Assembly (NCBI GenBank): GCA_934090595.1
Contig: CAKOJO010000027.1
Coordinates: 1-14,240 of the forward strand
DNA: 14,240 bases
Source: an uncultured Bacilli bacterium
Lineage (GTDB): Bacteria; Bacillota_I; Bacilli_A; RF39; UBA660
Reading direction: 5' to 3'
The notes below the pieces were generated by a model. That model saw nothing but the letters and a program-made list of their open reading frames with translations. It did not search any database and had not been told where the DNA came from. Position 1 is the stretch's first letter; every line of letters begins with the position of its first letter. Both the position numbers and the translations under genes were made by a program. This document shows positions 1-6,990 of the stretch, piece by piece.

Positions 1-45
1 ACTCACTTCGTTCGCCCTTGATTTTTAATTTATAAAATAGTTCTT

Positions 46-81
46 TTTATGATGTCTCTGAAATGGGGTTCACATCATAAA
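46..81. repeat. Perfect 10-bp inverted repeat downstream of the arc operon
   Basis: TTTATGATGT (46-55) is exactly complementary to ACATCATAAA (72-81) around a 16-nt loop. It lies about 30 nt beyond the stop codon of the yfcC-like gene, so it could end or stabilise the arc operon mRNA. There is no T-run after it on the minus strand, so it is not a textbook intrinsic terminator. A second small inverted repeat, AAATTG (79-84) with CAATTT (88-93), overlaps its right arm. Positions 1-20 are less AT-rich than the surroundings and may belong to an element cut by the window edge. I see no supportable gene in 1-112. Confidence 0.5.
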
Positions 82-112
82 TTGATTCAATTTCTATTAT
101 AAAATTAAACTC

Positions 113-1591
113 TTAAAGTAATACCATCGCAAGAGTAAGTATTATCATTGATACAATTCCAATAGTAAGAACAACCTTAAGTGACCATTTAAACCAAGTA
201 GAATACTCTACTCCTGCTAAAGCAAGACCACCCATTATAGCACCACAAGTTGGAGTAATCAAATTAACAAGTCCATTTGATGCCACAATAGTCATAAGAG
301 TAGCCTCAACACTATAACCCAATGTATTAGCAAGAGAACCCATAATTGGAGTACTAAGTGTTGCAAGACCTGATGAAGATGGTACAAGTATTGATAATAC
401 AATATGAAGTAAATAACTAAGTGGTGCAAAAAGTCCTGCCGAAACATTCTTTAAAGCCTCAGCGGCATTATAAATAATGTAGTTATCCAAATGAGTAACA
501 CCCATGAGAATTGATACACCACGAGCAACTGCAATAATAAGTACTACACTCATCATATCAGCAGCACCAGAAACAAAAGTACTAGCAGTTTCTTTTTCAC
601 CTATTCTATTTACTATAGCAATAATAATAGTCATAATAAAGAACCACATTGAACTTTCATTAAAGTACCACTTACCAAGAGGTGCACCAGATAATATTCC
701 AGTCTTACTAAATAATGTTATACCAAAATCTTCCCAAGGAATAAATCCTATAATCATCACTACAAAAGTAAGAGCAAAAAGTATTAATGTAAACTTTTGT
801 TTTGAAGATAATTTTACTTCTTTCTTTTCCTTAGCAGTCTCTTCCTTACCATATCTTTCTTCCATTATCTTTTGTTCTTGTAATGACAAGAAAGTAGAAC
901 CTTTATCTCTTTTTACCTTCTTAGCATAATTCATAACAAACATAATTGATATGAAAAGTGATGCTAGCCACAAAAACACTCCGATTAATATAATAGCACC
1001 TTGATTAGCAACAATACCATTAGGTAACGAATCCACTGCTACTCCGACTGCAAATGGGTTAATAGTAGAACCAAGTACCCCAGATCCAGCACCAAGTAAC
1101 ACAATTGCTGAAGCAACAATAGTATCCATTCCCGCTACTACCATAGTGGCAGCAAGAAGTGCATAAAAACCAACTGTTTCTTCAAGCATTCCATATGTTG
1201 TTCCTCCAATAGAGAAAATAAACATAAGAATTGGAATAAGTAGAAGTTCCTTTCCTTTTAATTTTTTAACCAAAACCTTAATTCCAGTTTCTAAAGCACC
1301 AGTCTTTGCAACTATTGCTAAGAAACCTCCTAGTATAAAGATGAATATTCCAACTTCAATCGCATCTTTAAAACCTAGAACTGGCGACATTAACACATCT
1401 GATAATTTCGCTGGCACTACACCACTACCATTATTCAATACGTCTCCACTAAAAGTTGCAACAGGTAAAAAATGAGTTAATATCGCAAGAGCAATAATAA
1501 GAATAAATAAAATTGAAAAAGATGTAAGCATAAACTTTTTATTCTTCTCTTTTACTTTTTTCTTATTTGTCTTACTAGTATCACTAGCCAT
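113..1591 (-). CDS. yfcC: YfcC/DcuC-family permease, likely arginine/ornithine exchanger of the arc operon
   Basis: Polytopic inner-membrane protein of 492 aa. A lysine-rich N-terminus (about residues 7-19) precedes the first membrane span (about 21-43). A long series of hydrophobic segments follows, broken by one charged cytoplasmic-looking loop (about 222-265, rich in K, E and R). Family-type features are the GGTTYGMLEET stretch near 129-139, the Gly-rich NPF region near 178-180 and a C-terminal PTCGAIMGG stretch. Together they match the YfcC/C4-dicarboxylate-carrier-like family. Its ATG is preceded by AAAGGAGG, and only 21 nt separate it from arcC, so it is the last gene of arcA-arcB-arcC-yfcC. 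From that context I infer arginine uptake in exchange for ornithine, replacing the APC-type ArcD seen in other arc operons. Substrate specificity cannot be read from the sequence, and a peptide or dicarboxylate role is the alternative. Confidence 0.88.
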   Translation of the reverse strand: MASDTSKTNKKKVKEKNKKFMLTSFSILFILIIALAILTHFLPVATFSGDVLNNGSGVVPAKLSDVLMSPVLGFKDAIEVGIFIFILGGFLAIVAKTGALETGIKVLVKKLKGKELLLIPILMFIFSIGGTTYGMLEETVGFYALLAATMVVAGMDTIVASAIVLLGAGSGVLGSTINPFAVGVAVDSLPNGIVANQGAIILIGVFLWLASLFISIMFVMNYAKKVKRDKGSTFLSLQEQKIMEERYGKEETAKEKKEVKLSSKQKFTLILFALTFVVMIIGFIPWEDFGITLFSKTGILSGAPLGKWYFNESSMWFFIMTIIIAIVNRIGEKETASTFVSGAADMMSVVLIIAVARGVSILMGVTHLDNYIIYNAAEALKNVSAGLFAPLSYLLHIVLSILVPSSSGLATLSTPIMGSLANTLGYSVEATLMTIVASNGLVNLITPTCGAIMGGLALAGVEYSTWFKWSLKVVLTIGIVSMIILTLAMVLL

Positions 1592-1612
1592 TTTTAATCC
1601 TCCTTTTATTTT

Positions 1613-2527
1613 TTATTTTATTAAAGTACCAGTCTTACCCTCTAAGGCATCTTTAGCACTTAATAACGAAGTTATAATTGCTTGTTTATTTGTTTCTTTA
1701 ACAAAACTAATACAAGCCTCAATCTTAGGAAGCATACTACCTTTAGCAAATTCTCCATCATCTATATATTTTAAAGCATCATCTACATAAAGAGTATCAA
1801 GTCCTATTTCATTATCTTTATTATAATTTAAATAAACCTTTTCTACATTAGTTAAAATAAGTAACATATCAAAATCAATAAGCCTTGCAAGTAAACTACT
1901 AGATAAATCTTTATCTATAACAGCATCAACTCCAGTAAGCATTCCATTATCATCTATAACAGGAATACCCCCTCCACCAACTGCAATTACTATATTACCA
2001 GCATTAATCAAACTATTTATTGATTCCTTCTCTACTATATCAATAGGTTTAGGAGAAGCAACAACTCTTCTATAACCACGTCCTGCATCCTCTTTATAAA
2101 TATAATTATTTTCTAAACTAAGTCTTTCACTCTCTTCCTTAGTATAAAAATTACCAATCGGTTTAGTAGGTTCTAAAAAAGCCTTATCATTCTTATCTAC
2201 AATAACCTGTGTAATAACACTAACACAATTCTTATTAATAGATTTTTTCTTTAACTCATTAGTAATAGATTGCTGCAAATGATAACCAATATACCCTTCA
2301 CTCATAGCATTACACTCTGCAAAAGGCATACTAAATTCTAAAGAATTATTATCAAAAGCTAAATTAATCATTCCTACCTGAGGTCCATTTCCATGAGTAA
2401 TAACAACTTCATTACCCATTTCTACTAAAGAAACAATAATTGAAGACACCCTCTTAACAAGCTCTAACTGTTCACTTGGACTCTTCCCTAAAGCATTACC
2501 TCCAAGTGCAATAAGTATTTTACTCAT
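1613..2527 (-). CDS. arcC: Carbamate kinase
   Basis: Cytoplasmic enzyme that transfers phosphate from carbamoyl phosphate to ADP, giving ATP plus carbamate (which decays to CO2 and ammonia). It is the energy-yielding last step of the arginine deiminase pathway. Length is 304 aa, close to the usual 310. Amino-acid-kinase-fold signatures are in order: GGNALG (9-14), THGNGPQVG (44-52), VASPKP (156-161), GGGGIPV (184-190), DKDLSSSLLA (205-214) and KGSMLPK (262-268). The gene overlaps the end of arcB by 8 nt. It has no GGAGG-like ribosome binding site ahead of its ATG, only GAAAG, unlike nearly all its neighbours. Translation is therefore probably coupled to termination on arcB. No truncation or missing motif is seen. 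Confidence 0.96.
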   Translation of the reverse strand: MSKILIALGGNALGKSPSEQLELVKRVSSIIVSLVEMGNEVVITHGNGPQVGMINLAFDNNSLEFSMPFAECNAMSEGYIGYHLQQSITNELKKKSINKNCVSVITQVIVDKNDKAFLEPTKPIGNFYTKEESERLSLENNYIYKEDAGRGYRRVVASPKPIDIVEKESINSLINAGNIVIAVGGGGIPVIDDNGMLTGVDAVIDKDLSSSLLARLIDFDMLLILTNVEKVYLNYNKDNEIGLDTLYVDDALKYIDDGEFAKGSMLPKIEACISFVKETNKQAIITSLLSAKDALEGKTGTLIK

Positions 2528-3512
2528 CTTTCAAAGTCGCATACATAACTGCCTTAATAGTATGCATCCTATTCTCTGCCTCAAGAAAAACCTTTGAGTA
2601 AGAACTTTCAAACACTTCATCAGTAACTTCCATTTCACCAACACCAAACTTATCAAAAATATCCTTTCCAATCTTAGTATCAGTATTATGAAATGAAGGT
2701 AGGCAATGTAAAAATATCACATTAGAACTAACTTGCTTAATCTTTTCCATATTAACTTGATATGGCATCAAATCATTAATTCTTTCTATCCATAAAGAAT
2801 CATCTTCACCCATTGACACCCATACATCAGTATACATAACATTACAATCTTTAACTCCGACAGAAACATCTTCAGTAAGTGTAATCTTGCAATTATTCTC
2901 TTTAGCAATTTCAGCGCATTTTAACACTAACTCTTCACTAGGAAAATATTTTTTAGGACAACATGCTGTATAATTAACACCAAGTTTAGCACAAATAACC
3001 ATTAAAGAATTACCCATATTATACCTAGCATCACCAAAATAAGTAAAATTAAGTCCCTTTATATAACCAAAATGTTCTTTTATAGTAAGAAAATCTGCTA
3101 GTACTTGAGTAGGATGAGCCTCATTAGTAAGACCATTATAAACAGGAACACTTGAATACTTAGCAAGTTCTTCCACTATATCTTGACCAAAACCACGATA
3201 CTCAATACCGTCATATATAGAAGACAATACTCTAGCAGTATCTGCAATTGTTTCTTTCTTGCCAATTTGTGAACCAGTTGGACCAAGATAAGTAGAACCC
3301 ATTCCAAGATCACTACAAGCAACTTCAAAAGAACATCTAGTTCTAGTAGAATCTTTTTCAAATATTAATGCAATATTCTTTCCATTTAACTCTTTATGAA
3401 GCACACCACTTTTCTTCTTGTTTTTAAACTCAAGAGCAAGATCAATAAGATATAAAATCTCTTCAGTAGAATAATCAAGTATTTTTAAAAAATCTCTTCC
3501 TTTTAAATTCAT
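2520..3512 (-). CDS. arcB: Ornithine carbamoyltransferase, catabolic
   Basis: Cytoplasmic enzyme that phosphorolyses citrulline to ornithine and carbamoyl phosphate in the arginine deiminase pathway. Length is 330 aa from the chosen ATG. Family motifs are present: the carbamoyl-phosphate loop STRTR (55-59), HPTQ (133-136), DVW (229-231) and the HCLP active-site motif (269-272, Cys270). The C-terminal segment around 302-320 (ESSYSKVF then AENRMHTIKA) resembles catabolic ArcB proteins. I place the start at the ATG ending at 3512 rather than the in-frame TTG at 3530. A strong GGGAGGA sits just upstream of the ATG, inside the last codons of arcA, whose stop lies only 1 nt from this start. An anabolic ArgF role is biochemically possible, but the position between arcA and arcC argues for catabolism. 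Confidence 0.95.
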   Translation of the reverse strand: MNLKGRDFLKILDYSTEEILYLIDLALEFKNKKKSGVLHKELNGKNIALIFEKDSTRTRCSFEVACSDLGMGSTYLGPTGSQIGKKETIADTARVLSSIYDGIEYRGFGQDIVEELAKYSSVPVYNGLTNEAHPTQVLADFLTIKEHFGYIKGLNFTYFGDARYNMGNSLMVICAKLGVNYTACCPKKYFPSEELVLKCAEIAKENNCKITLTEDVSVGVKDCNVMYTDVWVSMGEDDSLWIERINDLMPYQVNMEKIKQVSSNVIFLHCLPSFHNTDTKIGKDIFDKFGVGEMEVTDEVFESSYSKVFLEAENRMHTIKAVMYATLKDE

Positions 3513-3513
3513 C

Positions 3514-4740
3514 TTAATCCTCCCTAACAAGAGGCATACTCATACAACGAGGACCCCCTCTTCCACGAGAAAGCTCTGCACCATGCATTTCAAGTACTTT
3601 TAGACCATTATCTCTTAATACTTGATTAGTAATATTATTTCTATCATAAACAACTACTACTCCTGGTGCAATACAAAGCGTATTAGACCCATCATTCCAT
3701 TGTTCTCTTTCTGCTGCAATAGGATCTCCACCAGCACATGGTATTAACGTAATATCTATCCCAAGATATTCTTCTAATATTTCTTCCAAAGACCCTTCTT
3801 TTAAAACAACATTAATTCTATCATCATTCTTAGTAATTTCATAAACACTCAAAGTATCCATAATACCAGGATGATATGTAAACTTATCATAATCTATTTG
3901 AGTAAACACTGTATCAAGATGCATAAATGCTCTAGAATTAGGAATATCAAAAGCAAGCACAGTATCAATCAAACAATCAGGATCACTAAATAAATTCTTA
4001 CTCAATTCTTCAATAGCATTAGCACTAGTTCTTTGAGATATACCAATTGCTAAAGTATGAGAATTAAGATTCAAAACATCTCCACCCTCAATATGAAACT
4101 CATTATATCTATCATAATATTTATCAATTTTGTCCTTAAAATCTGGATGATAATTAAATATATACTCAGCATAAATAGTTTCCCTATTTCTAGTAACAGA
4201 ATACATTCTATTTAAACTAACCCCATTACCAATACTAGCAAATGGATCCCTTGTAAAATACAAATTAGGCATTGGATCACATACAAATAAACTATCAGGT
4301 TCAATCATATCAACTAAAGAAGTACCAAGAACAGCTTCCTCTCTAACAATATCATCTATTTTAATACCTTCCATAGTCTTTAAAACAAGTTCCTTAGTAT
4401 CAGAAATACCAAGTAAATACTCATAAACTAAACTACGATACTTCGGAGTCCTAACTCCTGCCTCATAAATAAACTGTCTAATAAAAGTTTCCTTAATATC
4501 AGAACTAATATTAAGTACATCAGTCATTAAATCTTCAAGATAAACTACTTCTACCCCATTATCTCTAAGTATACTAGCAAACTCATCATGTTCCTTTTGA
4601 GCAACTTCAAGATATGGAATATCATCAAACAAAAGTCTTTCCAATGTATCAGGTGTTAAATTAAGCAATTCCTTACCTGGTCTATGTAATAAGACTTTTT
4701 TAAGTGGTTTAATTTCACTCTTTACATTAATTGCATTCAT
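3514..4740 (-). CDS. arcA: Arginine deiminase
   Basis: Hydrolyses arginine to citrulline and ammonia in the cytoplasm, the first step of fermentative arginine catabolism. It also gives acid tolerance through ammonia release. Length is 408 aa, typical for the family. The catalytic set is complete: Asp165 in FTRDP, Glu218 in IEGGD, His274 and Asp276 in MHLD, and nucleophile Cys399 in the C-terminal RGRGGPRCMSMP region. A second substrate-loop segment, GGDPIAAEREQWNDGSN, covers about 337-353. The ATG has a GGGAGG site 5 nt upstream and is the first gene after the promoter at 4767-4795. Its last codons (R-E-D) double as the ribosome binding site of arcB. I saw no convincing ArgR-type or CRP/ArcR-type operator in the 65-nt upstream gap. 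Confidence 0.97.
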   Translation of the reverse strand: MNAINVKSEIKPLKKVLLHRPGKELLNLTPDTLERLLFDDIPYLEVAQKEHDEFASILRDNGVEVVYLEDLMTDVLNISSDIKETFIRQFIYEAGVRTPKYRSLVYEYLLGISDTKELVLKTMEGIKIDDIVREEAVLGTSLVDMIEPDSLFVCDPMPNLYFTRDPFASIGNGVSLNRMYSVTRNRETIYAEYIFNYHPDFKDKIDKYYDRYNEFHIEGGDVLNLNSHTLAIGISQRTSANAIEELSKNLFSDPDCLIDTVLAFDIPNSRAFMHLDTVFTQIDYDKFTYHPGIMDTLSVYEITKNDDRINVVLKEGSLEEILEEYLGIDITLIPCAGGDPIAAEREQWNDGSNTLCIAPGVVVVYDRNNITNQVLRDNGLKVLEMHGAELSRGRGGPRCMSMPLVRED

Positions 4741-4766
4741 AATTTCCTCCCTATTATTACAATAAA

Positions 4767-4795
4767 ATTATATCAAACAAAACAATTATAGTAAA
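4767..4795 (-). promoter_or_regulatory. Promoter of the arc operon
   Basis: Read on the minus strand: TTTACT (4795-4790), a 17-bp spacer, then TATAAT (4772-4767). This is a near-consensus sigma-A (SigA/RpoD-type) promoter. It gives a predicted start near 4760 and a leader of only about 20 nt containing the GGGAGG of arcA. The -35 box begins 1 nt after the U-tract of the ruvB terminator. Confidence 0.7.
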
Positions 4796-4796
4796 G

Positions 4797-4823
4797 AAAA
4801 AAAGATTAATTGACATCAATCTT
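4797..4823 (-). terminator. Intrinsic terminator overlapping the ruvB stop codon
   Basis: On the minus strand AAGATTGAT (4823-4815) pairs with the nine bases at 4810-4802 (ATTAATCTT), with a GTCA tetraloop and one G·U pair. A run of seven T (4803-4797) follows. The stem includes the last ruvB codons and its TAA (4808-4806). The G·U pair would be an A·C mismatch on the plus strand, so the structure favours minus-strand transcription. The stem is AU-rich and thermodynamically modest. Confidence 0.62.
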
Positions 4824-5765
4824 ATTAAAATATTTCTTACACTCCTCAGTAACAATTCTACCACGAGAAGTTCTTTTAATATAACCAATTTGTATTAAAT
4901 AAGGTTCATACATATCTTCAATAGTAGAAACCTCCTCACCAATCGCTGTAGCTAAAGAATCAATTCCAACTGGACCACCATTAAACTTTTCAATTATAGT
5001 AATAAGAATCTCTTTATCAGTTTCATCAAGTCCCTTAGCATCTATCTTTAATCTATCAAGAGCTTTATTTGTAACATCAACATCAATATAATCCATACCA
5101 TCAACTAAAGCAAAATCTCTGACCCTTTTAAATAAGTTATTAGCAATTCTTGGAGTACCTCTACTACGAGTCGCAAGAACATAAGCCGCATCATCAGTAA
5201 TAACCATATCAAGTACTTCACTAGTTCTCTTAACAATATCAGTAAGTTCTTCAACCGAATAATATTGAAGTTTATTAACTATCCCAAATCTATCACGAAG
5301 CGGAGAAGTAAGATCTCCTGCACGAGTAGTCGCACCAACCAAAGTAAACGGAGGCAAATCAATCTTAATATTTCTAGTTTGTCCATCAGTACCAATAATT
5401 ATATCAAGAGTAAAATCCTCCATCGCTGGATAAAGTATTTCCTCAATAAATCTAGGCATTCTATGTATTTCATCAATAAATAAAACATCCCCAGGTTCCA
5501 AAGTAGAAAGTATTGCTGCAAGGTCACCACTTTTCTCAATTGAAGGACCAGAAGCAGTCTTAATATTAACTCCCAACTCATTAGCAATAATATATGCCAT
5601 AGTAGTCTTACCAAGCCCTGGAGGACCATATAAAAGCACATGATCAAGAGCTTCCCCTCTCATTTTAGCAGCCTCAATAAATACCTTCATATTTTCCTTT
5701 ACTTCAGATTGACCAATATAATCATCAATAAGTTTAGGTCTTATACTCTTTTCAAAATCATCCAT
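4806..5765 (-). CDS. ruvB: Holliday junction branch migration helicase RuvB
   Basis: Ring-forming AAA+ motor that works with RuvA to drive branch migration during recombination and fork repair. The 319 aa start at the conserved N-terminus (RPKLIDDYIGQ, about 9-19), so it is only slightly short of the usual 330-345. Visible motifs: Walker A GPPGLGKT (47-54), Walker B DEIH (98-101), sensor-1 region GATTRAG (144-150) and LRDRFG (156-161) with the conserved arginine. A C-terminal winged-helix region contains GGPVGIDSLA and ends near a TSRGR motif. The ATG follows a perfect AAGGAGGT that is built from the last codons and stop of tdk, 4 nt away, so it is the third gene of ruvA-tdk-ruvB. Confidence 0.97.
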   Translation of the reverse strand: MDDFEKSIRPKLIDDYIGQSEVKENMKVFIEAAKMRGEALDHVLLYGPPGLGKTTMAYIIANELGVNIKTASGPSIEKSGDLAAILSTLEPGDVLFIDEIHRMPRFIEEILYPAMEDFTLDIIIGTDGQTRNIKIDLPPFTLVGATTRAGDLTSPLRDRFGIVNKLQYYSVEELTDIVKRTSEVLDMVITDDAAYVLATRSRGTPRIANNLFKRVRDFALVDGMDYIDVDVTNKALDRLKIDAKGLDETDKEILITIIEKFNGGPVGIDSLATAIGEEVSTIEDMYEPYLIQIGYIKRTSRGRIVTEECKKYFNKIDVN

Positions 5766-5769
5766 AAAA

Positions 5770-6381
5770 CTACCTCCTTAACGTTTTAGCAACACCCTTT
5801 AGATCAACTTTTTTAACCTTTTCTAAATAACAACTTCCACAAAGAGGAATATACTCAATATTAAATGTTCCATCAATAACCACTTCCTCTCCATCAGTAA
5901 CAAAACTATCGCCAACTTTTCTACCAACATACCTGGCAATCTTGCCACATGGACATAAAGTAGTAAGTTCCTCTAAAACATCGGCAATTTCAAGAAGTCT
6001 TTTACTACCCGCAAAAGATTCCATCTTAAAATTAATACGAAGTCCATAACATATTACAGGTATATCACAAGCTTTAGATATTAAAAATAACTCATCAACT
6101 TGATTAATAGATAAAAACTGTGCCTCATCCACTAAAATACAACTAATATCAGTAAGCTTATCCTTCAATATATCCAAAATATTATCAGAATACAAAACTA
6201 AATAATCAACCTTTCTTTCTAATCCCACTCTTGATGAAATACAATCTCCACCCTTATTATCAACCGCAGGTTTAATAACAAGAACCTTATAACCATTCTC
6301 CTCATAATTATGAGCAGTCCTTATCAAATCAATACTCTTACCAGAGTTCATAGTAGCATGTTTAAAATGCATCTTTGCCAT
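5770..6381 (-). CDS. tdk: Thymidine kinase, type II
   Basis: Salvage enzyme that phosphorylates thymidine with ATP to dTMP in the cytoplasm. Length is 203 aa. The P-loop reads ATMNSGKS (9-16) and Walker B with the catalytic acid is DEAQF (85-89). The thymidine-binding 'lasso' region starts near GLRINFKMESF (113-123). Zinc-binding cysteines are C143/C145 in a CPC arrangement and C181/C184. The spacing and the GEEVVI segment resemble the E. coli-like branch of type II enzymes rather than those with CxxC. A strong AAGGAGG precedes the ATG, 11 nt after ruvA. The location between ruvA and ruvB is unusual and makes its expression follow a DNA-repair operon. Together with comEB nearby it supplies dTTP precursors by two routes. 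Confidence 0.95.
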   Translation of the reverse strand: MAKMHFKHATMNSGKSIDLIRTAHNYEENGYKVLVIKPAVDNKGGDCISSRVGLERKVDYLVLYSDNILDILKDKLTDISCILVDEAQFLSINQVDELFLISKACDIPVICYGLRINFKMESFAGSKRLLEIADVLEELTTLCPCGKIARYVGRKVGDSFVTDGEEVVIDGTFNIEYIPLCGSCYLEKVKKVDLKGVAKTLRR

Positions 6382-6392
6382 AATATACCTCC

Positions 6393-6944
6393 TTATTTAA
6401 GCAATAACTTCAAAGCCTCTTTCACTTGTTCCTCAATACTCTTATCACCAGAAACTTTATTAATTATTCCCTTATAATCTTTTTCTTTATAACCAAGTCC
6501 TTTAAGTACTTCGATTAACTCTTCCTTAGTATCACAAACATCAGTGCTGTAGGCACCAAGTTTACCCTTTAAATCAAGTATTATTTGTTTAGCAACACGT
6601 TCACCAATCTTAGGAAACTTAGTCAAATATAAAACATTTTCCCTTTCAATTGCATCCACTATTCCATTAATACTACCAGTAGCAAACATAGGAAGAGCGA
6701 TCTTTGGACCAACTCCCTTAACACTTATAAGCTTTAAAAAAAGTTCTCTTTCCAAATCTGATTTAAAACCAAATAAACTATGTTCATCCTCCTTAATTTG
6801 TTGATATAAAAATACTTTTATTTCTTCGCCAATCATAAAAGAATAAGGATTAGCAACATATATTTTATAACCAATATTATTAACTTCCAAAGTAATATAA
6901 ACAGACTCTTGCAAAGTCACTTTACCAATCATATAAGAATACAT
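6393..6944 (-). CDS. ruvA: Holliday junction DNA-binding protein RuvA
   Basis: Tetrameric protein that holds the Holliday junction and loads RuvB rings. Length is 183 aa against about 190-205 usually, with all three domains visible. An N-terminal OB fold (about 1-62) contains the acidic-pin segment EDEHSLFGF. Two helix-hairpin-helix motifs follow (KGVGPKIA and FPKIGERVAKQI). The C-terminal domain III that contacts RuvB starts near TKEELIEVLKGLGY. The start is supported by GGGAGG at 6956-6951, 6 nt upstream of the ATG. An own promoter candidate overlaps the end of priA, so ruvA-tdk-ruvB may be transcribed both from it and by read-through from priA. Confidence 0.95.
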   Translation of the reverse strand: MYSYMIGKVTLQESVYITLEVNNIGYKIYVANPYSFMIGEEIKVFLYQQIKEDEHSLFGFKSDLERELFLKLISVKGVGPKIALPMFATGSINGIVDAIERENVLYLTKFPKIGERVAKQIILDLKGKLGAYSTDVCDTKEELIEVLKGLGYKEKDYKGIINKVSGDKSIEEQVKEALKLLLK

Positions 6945-6961
6945 AATATACCTCCCAAAAC

Positions 6962-6990
6962 ATTATAATAAAAATTAAACAAAACTACAA
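6962..6990 (-). promoter_or_regulatory. Candidate promoter of ruvA-tdk-ruvB
   Basis: On the minus strand TTGTAG (6990-6985), a 17-bp spacer and a perfect TATAAT (6967-6962). The -35 box contains the TAG stop of priA. The predicted start near 6955 would leave a leader of about 11 nt, cutting close to the ribosome binding site. The -35 matches only three consensus positions, so the call is tentative. Confidence 0.45.

Noticed and set aside
1..33. C-terminal end of a plus-strand gene entering from the left edge
   Set aside because: Short open stretches end at TGA or TAA within 35 bases, but nothing identifies a protein; too little sequence to call.
504..929. Plus-strand open frames inside yfcC, priA, ruvB and pcrA
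   Set aside because: They lie fully opposite genes with clear family motifs, have low-complexity composition (Ile, Asn, Ser, Thr rich) and no ribosome binding site or recognisable domain.
3510..3530. TTG start for arcB at 3530, giving a 6-residue longer protein
   Set aside because: The ATG ending at 3512 has GGGAGGA at proper spacing, begins at the usual N-terminus of the family and lies 1 nt after the arcA stop. The TTG would overlap arcA and lacks such a site.
4741..4805. ArgR box or CRP/ArcR-type operator at the arc promoter
   Set aside because: No imperfect TGAATA...TATTCA-type or TGTGA...TCACA palindrome is visible in the gap; only promoter and terminator elements are supported.
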